Assembly: GCA_019308985.1 (NCBI GenBank)
Contig: JAFDHB010000125.1
Span: 1-18,229, forward strand
DNA: 18,229 bases
Reading direction: 5' to 3'
Origin: Deltaproteobacteria bacterium
GTDB taxonomy: Bacteria; Desulfobacterota; DSM-4660; Desulfatiglandales; HGW-15
The position numbers were made by a program, and so were the translations under genes. Below are positions 7,564 to 13,799 of the stretch, in pieces; the stretch's first letter is position 1; the number at the start of each line of letters is the position of its first letter. The notes beneath the pieces were generated by a model. That model did not search any database. It was not told where the DNA came from and worked only from the letters and a program-made list of their open reading frames with translations.

Positions 7564-8782
7564 ATGAGATTGCGAAAGGGTGGACTTTTTGTTTTCTTTT
7601 TCATGGCTGTTTTTCTTTTTGTTTGCGCTGTTTCTGGCTTTAGCTCGCCGGCCTTTGCCGGGGAGGATGACAAGGAGAAGAAGGATCTTCCCCGCCGTGC
7701 GATTGGCATGCTGCCGGAGTACACGGGAGTGATTCTCCCCGAGGGGGAGGACCTGGACCTGGACATCGAGGTATTCAACAGGGGCAGGGAAGACGAGATC
7801 ATCAAGCTCTCCCTTGTCTCCGTGCCCGAGGATAAAGACCTACAGTTTTGACGTAACCGGTGTCTCTGTGGAGAGTGATGACTCAAAGATCCTCACCCTG
7901 AAGGCCGAGCCTGAGAAGGGTGTAAAGCCTGGAGATTACAAATTTGTGATCAAGGCCGAGACCGAGGATGGCGTGTTTACGGTGACCCGGGAGGTGATGG
8001 TGAGGGTGAAGCCCAAAGAAGAAGCCAAAGAGAAATCGGAAGATATCGAGATCACTACCTCCTATCCCGTGCTCCAGGGTCCCACGGATGCGGAGTTTGA
8101 GTTTTCCGTGGAGGTGGAGAACAAGACCGACAAGGACACCGTGTTCAACCTCAGCGCCAAGGCCCCTGAGAACTGGGAGGTCAATTTCAAGCCTGCTTAC
8201 GAGGACAAGTTTTTCTCCAGCCTGAGGATCAAGGCAGACAGGAGCGAGACCATGGCGGTTGTGGTAAGGCCCTATCCCTTTGCAGAGCCCGGCAGGTATC
8301 CCATAAAGATCAAGGTGAGTTCTGAGAAGGCCAAGGCCGAGGCCGAGCTTACGGTGGTCCTGACCGGCACTTACAAGCTTGAGGCCGGTACTGCTACGGG
8401 GCTTTTGTCCCTGAACGCTTACCAGGGCAAGGAGGCCAACATCTCCTTTTACGTGAAGAACACGGGTTCTGCGACCCAGAACAACATCAGGTTTCTGTCC
8501 TTCAAGCCTGAGAACTGGAAGGTGGAGTTCAAGCCTGAGAAGATCGAGACCCTTGCTCCTGGGGACCTGAAGCAGGTGGAGTGCCTGATCACCCCTGCGG
8601 AGCAGGCCCTGGTGGGAGACTACTCCGTGGCCGTCAGGATCGAAGGCGAAAAGTCCAACAAGGACCTGGAGTTCAGGGTAACGGTGCGGCCTTCCACCGC
8701 ATGGGGGTGGATCGGCATTGGCATTATCGTGATCGTTATCGCCGGTCTCGTTGTCCTTTTTATACGTCTGGGAAGGCGATAG
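7564..8782 (+). pseudogene. Exported, membrane-anchored NEW3-domain protein with a frameshift
   Basis: Two overlapping frames (7564-7851 and 7814-8782) together spell one protein of about 405 residues. The first half has AAAGGAGG before the ATG and a signal peptide (basic MRLRK, hydrophobic core 8-25, cleavage likely after SPAFA at 32). The second half carries two immunoglobulin-like repeats of the NEW3 (NPCBM-associated) type, each with a Trp motif (APENWEVNFKP, KPENWKVEFKP). It ends in one membrane helix (GWIGIGIIVIVIAGLVVLFI) and a basic RLGRR tail. The protein would therefore sit outside the cytoplasmic membrane on a C-terminal anchor. The frame changes by +1 near 7830-7848: VSVPEDK runs into a stop at 7849-7851, while the next frame reads KTYSFDVTG. 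By comparison with the internal repeats a Trp is expected exactly there, so a 2-nt loss (or 1-nt gain) at that codon is likely. The ABC ATPase follows after 2 nt, so this is probably the exporter's external subunit. It may be a real mutation or a sequencing/assembly error. Confidence 0.75.
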
Positions 8783-8784
8783 CC

Positions 8785-9543
8785 ATGGATCCGCAAAAAG
8801 TGCTTATCAAGACCACGGACCTGACCAAGAGGTATGACGGTCAGGTTGCTGTTGATCATCTTTCCTTTGAGGTGAAGGAGGGTGAGGTATTTGGTTTTCT
8901 TGGGCCCAACGGTGCGGGGAAGACCACCACCCTGCTTATGCTCCTGGGGCTGACCCGGCCTACGGAAGGCTCTGCCCTGGTGTGCGGTCTGGAGCCGATG
9001 AGAGAGGCCAGGGAGGTGAAGCGTCTGGTGGGCTACCTGCCCGAGAACGTGGGTTTTTACAATGACCTGGACGCCGTAGAGTCTCTTCGTTACGTGGCCA
9101 ATCTCAACGGTATCAACGAAAGGGACGGGGTTGAGGAGAAGATCCAGGAGGTGCTGGAGATAGTGGGGCTGAGGGAAGACGCCAGAAAGAAGGTGGGGGC
9201 TTACTCCAGGGGCATGAGGCAGCGTCTTGGCATTGCCGAGGTGCTGATAAAGGACCCGAAGGTGATGTACCTGGACGAACCCACCCTGGGCCTTGACCCT
9301 GACGGTGCCTTCAAGATGATAGAGCTGATCAAGAGGCTCAACCAGGAGAGAAGGATCACCGTGCTGCTTTCCTCCCACCACCTCCAGCAGGTTCAGAAGC
9401 TCTCCCACCGGGTGGGTATCATGATCAAGGGCAAGATGGTGGCCCAGGGGTCCATAGACGCCCTGGCCAAGGAGAAGTTCGGTGTAGGGGAAAAGGAGTA
9501 CACGCTGGAAGAGATCTACATGAAATACTTTCAGGAGGTCTGA
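8785..9543 (+). CDS. ABC transporter ATP-binding protein (ABC-2 exporter type)
   Basis: A 252-residue nucleotide-binding subunit that would power the permease encoded just after it. Visible motifs are Walker A GPNGAGKT (40-47), a Q-loop region ending GYLPENVGFY (83-92), the signature YSRGMRQR (140-147; the LSGGQ equivalent), Walker B VMYLDEP (160-166), the D-loop GLDP and the switch histidine in SSHH (His198). The SRGM signature and the GYLPEN segment are typical of drug/NosF/CcmA-like ABC-2 ATPases. The start at 8785 has GGAAGG 9 nt upstream. The same frame stays open upstream to 8581, but that part overlaps the NEW3 gene and is not credible. It begins 2 nt after the NEW3 stop and ends 2 nt before the permease start. 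The substrate is unknown. Confidence 0.92.
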   Translation: MDPQKVLIKTTDLTKRYDGQVAVDHLSFEVKEGEVFGFLGPNGAGKTTTLLMLLGLTRPTEGSALVCGLEPMREAREVKRLVGYLPENVGFYNDLDAVESLRYVANLNGINERDGVEEKIQEVLEIVGLREDARKKVGAYSRGMRQRLGIAEVLIKDPKVMYLDEPTLGLDPDGAFKMIELIKRLNQERRITVLLSSHHLQQVQKLSHRVGIMIKGKMVAQGSIDALAKEKFGVGEKEYTLEEIYMKYFQEV

Positions 9544-9545
9544 TC

Positions 9546-10505
9546 ATGCAGGGCTTGATGGCTATCTTCAGAAAGGAACTATCGGACCACTTCAGCAGCT
9601 ACCGCTTCGTGATACTGTTCGCCCTCATCGCCATGGTCAGCTTTATCACCAGCTATATGGCGGGAATCCACCTCAGGGAGAGCCTGGAGGGGATAACAAA
9701 GCCCAAGTTCGTCTTCCTCATGCTCTTCACCACCCCAGGGGCGCTCTTCTCCATGGTGCAGTTCGTTGCCTTCTTCGGCCCCCTCATAGGCCTGGTGCTG
9801 GGCTTTGATACCATAAACAGGGAGAGGGCCCACGGCACCCTGATAAAGCTGCTCACCCAGCCCATATACCGCGATGCGGTCATAAACGGCAAGTTCCTGG
9901 CCGGTGTGGCCACCATCACCATCATGCTCGTGGCGATCGTGCTGGTGATAACAGGCTTCGGGCTCATGCTCCTCGGGGTAGTGCCCGGCATAGAGGAGAT
10001 ATGGCGCCTCATCATCTACGTGATCATCAGCATCTTCTATATATCCTTCTGGCTGGGTGTGTCCATACTGTTCTCCATCTTCTTCAGGAGCATAGCCACC
10101 TCCGCGCTGGCCTCGGTGGCCTTGTGGATCTTCCTCTCCTTCTTTGTCTCCCTCGGGGCAAGCGTACTGGCCGACACCTTCATACCCGTAGATCAAAAGT
10201 CCGGGGCCTCTCAAATGGACATCATCAGGAATGCCCGGCTCAAGGAGGACATATCAATGGTATCTCCCATGGTCCTCTACTCGGATGCATCCAAGACTAT
10301 CATAGACCCCATGCGCAAGACCACCAGCAGCATCATCCTCATGGGGCCCATGGAGCAGCTATCGGCCTCGCGCTTCCAAAATCCCCTCTCCCTGGGGCAG
10401 AGCATCTACGTCATATACCCACATCTACTGGCCCTTATAGCGGTCACGCTGATCTGTTTCGTCATCTCTTACACGGTATTCATGCTCCAGGAAATCAGGA
10501 CCTGA
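9546..10505 (+). CDS. ABC-2 type permease subunit
   Basis: A 319-residue integral membrane protein with about six helices, at roughly 21-40, 56-88, 118-144, 153-180, 184-209 and 288-315. The N-terminus (MQGLMAIFRKELSDHFSSYRF) is the short amphipathic KEL segment common at the start of ABC-2/NosY-like permeases. A cytoplasmic GFDTINRERAHGTLIKLL motif at 86-103 is the family hallmark that contacts the ATPase. A larger hydrophilic region at 210-285, between helices 5 and 6, would face outside. AGGAGG lies 6 nt before the ATG, which is 2 nt after the ATPase stop. With the ATPase and the NEW3 protein it makes a three-part exporter; what it moves cannot be told from sequence. Confidence 0.9.
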   Translation: MQGLMAIFRKELSDHFSSYRFVILFALIAMVSFITSYMAGIHLRESLEGITKPKFVFLMLFTTPGALFSMVQFVAFFGPLIGLVLGFDTINRERAHGTLIKLLTQPIYRDAVINGKFLAGVATITIMLVAIVLVITGFGLMLLGVVPGIEEIWRLIIYVIISIFYISFWLGVSILFSIFFRSIATSALASVALWIFLSFFVSLGASVLADTFIPVDQKSGASQMDIIRNARLKEDISMVSPMVLYSDASKTIIDPMRKTTSSIILMGPMEQLSASRFQNPLSLGQSIYVIYPHLLALIAVTLICFVISYTVFMLQEIRT

Positions 10506-10546
10506 GCTTTCCCCATTGTATCCTTTTCGGTTTGGTTTGCCCGGAT

Positions 10547-10580
10547 GGAGGCCACTCTCTTTCTGAGGGCTGTGGCCTCC
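10547..10580 (+). terminator. Hairpin after the ABC unit
   Basis: GGAGGCCAC (10547-10555) pairs perfectly with GTGGCCTCC (10572-10580) around a 16-base loop, 42 nt after the permease stop. It lacks an immediate T-run (TCCTATGC follows); a TTTTTTTT run appears only at about 10615. It could end the transcript or stabilise its 3' end, but it is not a textbook intrinsic terminator. Confidence 0.4.
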
Positions 10581-10630
10581 TCCTATGCAGGTGCGATAAC
10601 ATTAGCTAAAATGGTTTTTTTTGTTATTCC

Positions 10631-10660
10631 TTTACTCATCCTTGACTTTAGGGGTATAAT
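10631..10660 (+). promoter_or_regulatory. Candidate sigma70-type promoter for the exbB unit
   Basis: A perfect TATAAT (10655-10660) lies 18 bp after TTTACT (10631-10636; four of six to the -35). The start point would be near 10667, about 40 nt before the GTG start at 10708. It follows the hairpin that closes the ABC unit, so the two plus-strand groups are likely separate transcripts. Confidence 0.5.
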
Positions 10661-10707
10661 ATGGGCTATCATATTGATATCTTGTTTTGACATATGGAGA
10701 TTGGGCA

Positions 10708-11328
10708 GTGGTTGACCTCATACTTAAGGGCGGCATCCTGATGTACCCCATAATATTTTGTTCAATAGTTGCCCTTGCCGTATTTCTTGAAAGAATCTGG
10801 GTATTGAGAAGGAAAAGAGTCATCCCCGAAGAATTTATCAGGAACGTTGAAGATCTCATCAGGAAACAAAAGATCTCCGAGGCCATATTTCTTTGCCAGG
10901 GAGATACTTCATCGATCGGCAAGATCTTCCTCGCCGGGCTCAAGAACGCCGGACGCGGGATGTGGCTCGTAAAAGAAGCCATTGAAGAAAGAGGAGGAAG
11001 AGAGGCCGCCATACTGGAAAAACACGTTGGCATCCTCTCCACCATAGCCAACCTGACACCCCTATTTGGTCTTCTGGGCACGGTCTCAGGCATGATAAAG
11101 ACCTTCAACGTGATATCAGTCCAGGGCGTCGGCAACCCGGGGCCGCTTGCAGGCGGTATCGCAGAGGCACTCATCACGACGGCCTCGGGACTCTCCGTGG
11201 CTATTCCCACCCTTGTCTGCCATAGGGTGGTGAAGGATAAGGCAGAGTCCTTGATTTTCGAGATGGAGGAAAACTCCATAAAGCTCATAGAATTGATGGA
11301 GAACACCAACCAACAGGCAAAAGGATAG
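10708..11328 (+). CDS. ExbB/TolQ/MotA-family proton channel subunit
   Basis: Inner-membrane subunit that, with an ExbD/TolR partner, conducts protons to drive movement of an envelope partner protein. The 206-residue product has the three-helix plan of the family: TM1 at about 6-28, a cytoplasmic domain, TM2 at about 110-132 (ILSTIANLTPLFGLLGTVSG) and TM3 at about 150-175 (EALITTASGLSVAIPT). The PLFGLLGTVSGM and TTASGLSVAIP motifs are the family signatures. I chose the GTG at 10708 because GGAG lies 8 nt upstream; a TTG at 10687 would add seven residues and has no ribosome site. The partner exbD-like gene follows after 150 nt, an unusually wide gap that holds a small ORF. Sequence alone does not say whether it serves TonB, Tol-Pal or another system. 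Confidence 0.9.
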   Translation: MVDLILKGGILMYPIIFCSIVALAVFLERIWVLRRKRVIPEEFIRNVEDLIRKQKISEAIFLCQGDTSSIGKIFLAGLKNAGRGMWLVKEAIEERGGREAAILEKHVGILSTIANLTPLFGLLGTVSGMIKTFNVISVQGVGNPGPLAGGIAEALITTASGLSVAIPTLVCHRVVKDKAESLIFEMEENSIKLIELMENTNQQAKG

Positions 11329-11358
11329 CCGTGCCGCAGGAGTGAGAGGGAATACACT

Positions 11359-11469
11359 ATGATGAGACGGGGAAAGACTTCCAAGGGGCCACTTGGTGAT
11401 GCTCTTTCCGAGGATTTGTTCATTGGGCGTGTTTCGTGCCCCTCGGGCCCGATCTTGTCTCGGAGATAA
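11359..11469 (+). CDS. Possible 36-residue peptide between exbB and exbD
   Basis: An ATG at 11359 is preceded by GAGAGGGA with 7 nt spacing, the best ribosome site in this gap, and opens a 36-codon frame ending in TAA at 11467-11469. That stop is 9 nt before the exbD ATG, whose own ribosome site is poor. The peptide (MMRRGKTSKGPLGDALSEDL, then FIGRVSCPSGPILSRR) is basic and has one cysteine, no membrane helix and no family I recognise. Either it is a real micro-protein, or its translation carries ribosomes to exbD, or the frame is fortuitous. Confidence 0.35.
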   Translation: MMRRGKTSKGPLGDALSEDLFIGRVSCPSGPILSRR

Positions 11470-11478
11470 CTCTGTAGC

Positions 11479-11895
11479 ATGCGTTTTAAGAAGAAGAGAG
11501 ACGAGGAACCAAGGCTGGGTATTGCACCGTTGATCGACATCGTATTCCTGCTCTTGATATTCTTTATGGTAACCTCCCACTTTGATGTCGCCTCCGGGGT
11601 ACGTATCCGTTTGCCCAAGGTGACAAAGAGGATCGTAGAGAGTAGTAATAGCAAAATCATCCTTGTAATAGACAGGGAGGGTTCTATCTATCTGGAAGGG
11701 AAGAAGGTGGGCACCGGCGCTCTCAGGACAAGGCTGGAGGACCTCGTCAAGGAAAAGGGCTTTGTGCAGCTCGTCTTGCAGGCCGATAAGGATGTAAGGC
11801 ATGGAAGGGTAGTAGAAGTCATGGATATTGCAAAATCCTCCGGCATCAATGCCGTTATTATCGCCGCCCAATGGAAAGGGGATCGAATCCTATAG
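11479..11895 (+). CDS. ExbD/TolR-family proton channel subunit
   Basis: Partner of the ExbB-like protein: one membrane helix inside the ExbB pore and a periplasmic domain. The 138 residues begin with a basic cytoplasmic MRFKKKR stretch, then the helix PLIDIVFLLLIFFMVTS (17-33) with the conserved proton-relaying aspartate at position 20. The periplasmic domain follows the ExbD/TolR pattern: IRLPKV, VIDREGSIYLEGKKV, LVLQADKDVRHGRVVEVMDIAKSSGI. The ATG has only a distant GGAG (13 nt), so translation may depend on the small ORF that ends 9 nt before it. No tonB, tolA, tolB or pal gene is present in the window. The FtsB-like gene begins 25 nt downstream. Confidence 0.92.
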   Translation: MRFKKKRDEEPRLGIAPLIDIVFLLLIFFMVTSHFDVASGVRIRLPKVTKRIVESSNSKIILVIDREGSIYLEGKKVGTGALRTRLEDLVKEKGFVQLVLQADKDVRHGRVVEVMDIAKSSGINAVIIAAQWKGDRIL

Positions 11896-11920
11896 AATCT
11901 CTTGGAGGAGAAGTCCTATT

Positions 11921-12265
11921 TTGAAACTCAGAAAATCCGGTTTCTTGAAGTTTACTCTCCTGTGTCTCCTTTTCCTCGGCCTGATGGTAGGCTGGCTGGG
12001 TTTTGGAGAGAGGGGCTTCATCCACCTTTATCGAATGGAAAAGGAGAGACAGACCTATCTGGCCAGGATCAACAAGCTGGAGCAGGAAAATGAGGCCCTC
12101 CTCGAAGAAATAGGTCGTCTCAGGAATGAAGACACTGATTACATAGAGTCCCTTATAAGAAAGGAGCTGGGACTGGTAAGGAAAGACGAAATCATTTATA
12201 GGTTCACCAGGCGACAGGAAGAAGGTGGCCCGGCCTATAAGACGGGAGCAGGGATAACCAGATGA
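11921..12265 (+). CDS. FtsB/DivIC-like membrane coiled-coil protein
   Basis: A 114-residue single-pass membrane protein of the septum formation initiator type. The order is a basic start (MKLRKSGFLK), a membrane helix at about 9-28, a coiled coil at about 36-70 (RINKLEQENEALLEEIGRLR) and the short family tail ESLIRKELGLVRKDEIIYRF (75-94). This tail, with its E-x-x-x-R-x-E-L-G-x-V pattern, is the part most typical of FtsB/DivIC. FtsB acts with FtsL and FtsQ in the divisome, with the coiled coil in the periplasm. I chose TTG at 11921 because GGAGGAG lies 10 nt upstream and the protein then begins just before the helix; the frame is open further upstream but overlaps exbD. Its place between exbD and a TPR gene leaves open whether it is the cell's FtsB or a paralogue dedicated to the ExbB/ExbD machine. 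Confidence 0.8.
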   Translation: MKLRKSGFLKFTLLCLLFLGLMVGWLGFGERGFIHLYRMEKERQTYLARINKLEQENEALLEEIGRLRNEDTDYIESLIRKELGLVRKDEIIYRFTRRQEEGGPAYKTGAGITR

Positions 12266-12384
12266 ACAATGACTTGCCTCCTCTGGTAGGGTACTGAGTT
12301 TCTCAGAAGGTGTCAGGGAGTTCAAGGCCTGGGACCTTGCTCTTTCCGGTGCTTGTTAACCTTTAGACAGGGAGTTTATGGAAA

Positions 12385-13149
12385 ATGATCAACCCAGAAG
12401 ACTTCTACGAGGAAATTTTGGAAAACGGCCCATCCCAGGCAACCATTTTTCTGGTTCTTTCCAGGATGAAAGAGGAAGGCCGCCCGGAGGAGGTGATCAA
12501 AAGGTGTGAGAGGGCCTTGGATGTTTATCCCAATGATATTTCCATCAGGAAACTATTGGCAGAGGCCTATTTTGAATCAGGAATGATATCAGAAGCAGAA
12601 GAAGAACTGGAAAGGGTATCGCAACAACTGGATTCATTCGCTTCTATTTACAGGCTCAAGGCCCAAGTACTCACGGAGCAAGGAAGGAATGATGAGGCGG
12701 TCAAGGCCCTGGAGCTTTACCTGAGCCACAACCCTGACGATGAAGAGGCCCTGGGCCTTTTACAGGGGCTTGCCGCTGAGGAAGAGCCGGCGACTAAAAG
12801 GGACCTGCCCCCGGAAGAAGAACCACGGGCAGACCTGGAGGAAAGGGAGGAACAACCCGATATAGCAACGCCTACGTTGGCTGAGGTATATTTCAACCAG
12901 GGACAGATCCAAGAAGCTATTAGAGTATACGAGAAGGTCCTGGAGAAGGAACCGGAGGACCAATTCTCCCACCACCGAATTGAAGAACTGAAGTCTGTGC
13001 TTGAAGGGGAACCATCGCCCCCTGAGGGGGAGCCTGCCCGGGAAGAGGCACCGGATATACACAGGAAAAGCAATGAAAGGTTGATAGCCATCCTCCAGTC
13101 CTGGCTGTCAAGCATGCGCGAGATGGCAAGGATCTATCCGAGCAGCTAG
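12385..13149 (+). CDS. Tetratricopeptide-repeat protein
   Basis: A soluble 254-residue protein without signal peptide or membrane helix. Residues 17-130 form about three degenerate TPR units (for example AYFESGMISEAEEELERV and LTEQGRNDEAVKALELYL). An acidic Pro/Glu-rich linker (131-160) and one clearer repeat (TLAEVYFNQGQIQEAIRVYE) follow at 164-192, then a second Pro/Glu linker. The final 30 residues, ending LIAILQSWLSSMREMARIY, are an amphipathic helix that looks like a docking tail. TPR proteins serve as scaffolds, and this one probably bridges partners of the ExbB/ExbD or FtsB-like proteins; that is inference from position. AGGGAG lies 10 nt before the ATG. The 119-nt gap from the previous gene holds two small hairpins (CTGAG-TTT-CTCAG at 12294-12306 and CAAGG/CCTTG at 12323-12339) without T-runs. 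Confidence 0.85.
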   Translation: MINPEDFYEEILENGPSQATIFLVLSRMKEEGRPEEVIKRCERALDVYPNDISIRKLLAEAYFESGMISEAEEELERVSQQLDSFASIYRLKAQVLTEQGRNDEAVKALELYLSHNPDDEEALGLLQGLAAEEEPATKRDLPPEEEPRADLEEREEQPDIATPTLAEVYFNQGQIQEAIRVYEKVLEKEPEDQFSHHRIEELKSVLEGEPSPPEGEPAREEAPDIHRKSNERLIAILQSWLSSMREMARIYPSS

Positions 13150-13207
13150 ACTCAGTCCCGGTACCGAACCGAATTCCCTTTCTCAATGAATGCGGGCAAA
13201 TGAACCA

Positions 13208-13714
13208 CCCTGCCGCAAGCAGCGGGGTATCAAGAATTCAGAAGCCAGAATAAGATAACCATACAAACGGCTTCATATTAGCCTTGTACTTCTCGTATGA
13301 AACTTCATGGCTTTACTCCTACGGCAGCATTTTGACACAACTGGGTAACACAGGGGCTGTTTGAAAAACAACTGGCGAAATTCTGAGGTGGCCGGGTACG
13401 GGTGATGATGCCTTTTCCTGGAGTGACTGACGGGAAGGCGCCGTCTTTTCCCGACTTATCAGTGGGGGAAACCCCTGGCCCGCCTAAGGCGGGAACAGCG
13501 GGAGGGGGCAGAACTCCCCCGCAGATAAGTCGGAGAAAAGACCAGCCCGGGAGTCCTGGAACGCAAGAAAAGGCATCATCACCCCTTCAGGGAGTCCGAG
13601 GATGTATTTCAAATGGCTATAGTGTTGTGTCAAGCAGGGAGTTTCGTTTTCGTTCAATCCGGGCTTTTTGCCCGGCGACGGAGCTGGATTCTGACTCCTG
13701 GCTCCTGGATACCC
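13208..13714. repeat. Outer inverted repeat bounding a repeat island
   Basis: The segment 13225-13251 (GGGTATCAAGAATTCAGAAG then CCAGAAT) and the complement of 13688-13714 (GGGTATCCAGGAGCCAGGAG then TCAGAAT) match at 21 of 27 positions, so they form terminal inverted repeats about 490 bp apart. The left end is preceded by a hairpin, CCCTGC / GCGGGG at 13208-13227. Near the right end a second perfect hairpin, CCGGGC-TTTTT-GCCCGG, lies at 13659-13675. A separate long palindrome (13401-13583) sits inside. The 133-codon frame crossing the region has no ribosome site or family features. The whole spacer from 13150 to 13799 contains no credible gene. This looks like a nested non-autonomous element or a pile-up of dispersed repeats. 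Confidence 0.6.
13401..13583. repeat. 183-bp palindrome inside the repeat island
   Basis: The ends are a perfect 17-bp inverted repeat, GGTGATGATGCCTTTTC at 13401-13417 against its complement at 13567-13583. A second strong block, GTCTTTTC-CCGACTTATC on the left (13443-13460), pairs at 18 of 19 positions with its counterpart on the right (about 13523-13541). Near the centre, CCCGCC-TAA-GGCGGG (13479-13493) forms its own tight hairpin. The intervening blocks match poorly. As RNA it would fold into one long branched hairpin. No coding potential was seen. A MITE-like element or a structured RNA are both possible. Confidence 0.7.
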
Positions 13715-13799
13715 TGAAGTACATGACATATCCAGAGGTATTATGCATAAGCATACGCAGCAAGCTGCGGGGAATTAAACCTAGAGAGATTAAAGGATT

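Noticed and set aside
8581..8784. Upstream extension of the ABC ATPase frame
   Set aside because: It overlaps the NEW3 coding sequence in another frame and reads as an Arg/Gly-rich shadow; the ATG at 8785 has a proper ribosome site.
9579..10214. Minus-strand frame of 211 codons opposite the permease
   Set aside because: Composition is Gly/Glu/His/Tyr-rich, a mirror of hydrophobic codons on the other strand; the permease frame has good motifs and a ribosome site.
10632..11660. Minus-strand frame of 342 codons opposite exbB and exbD
   Set aside because: Antisense to two genes with clear family signatures; no motifs of its own.
13150..13799. Cobalamin or SAM riboswitch upstream of the methyltransferase
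   Set aside because: I looked for the conserved B12-box and SAM-I core bases and saw neither; the structure present is a long palindrome.
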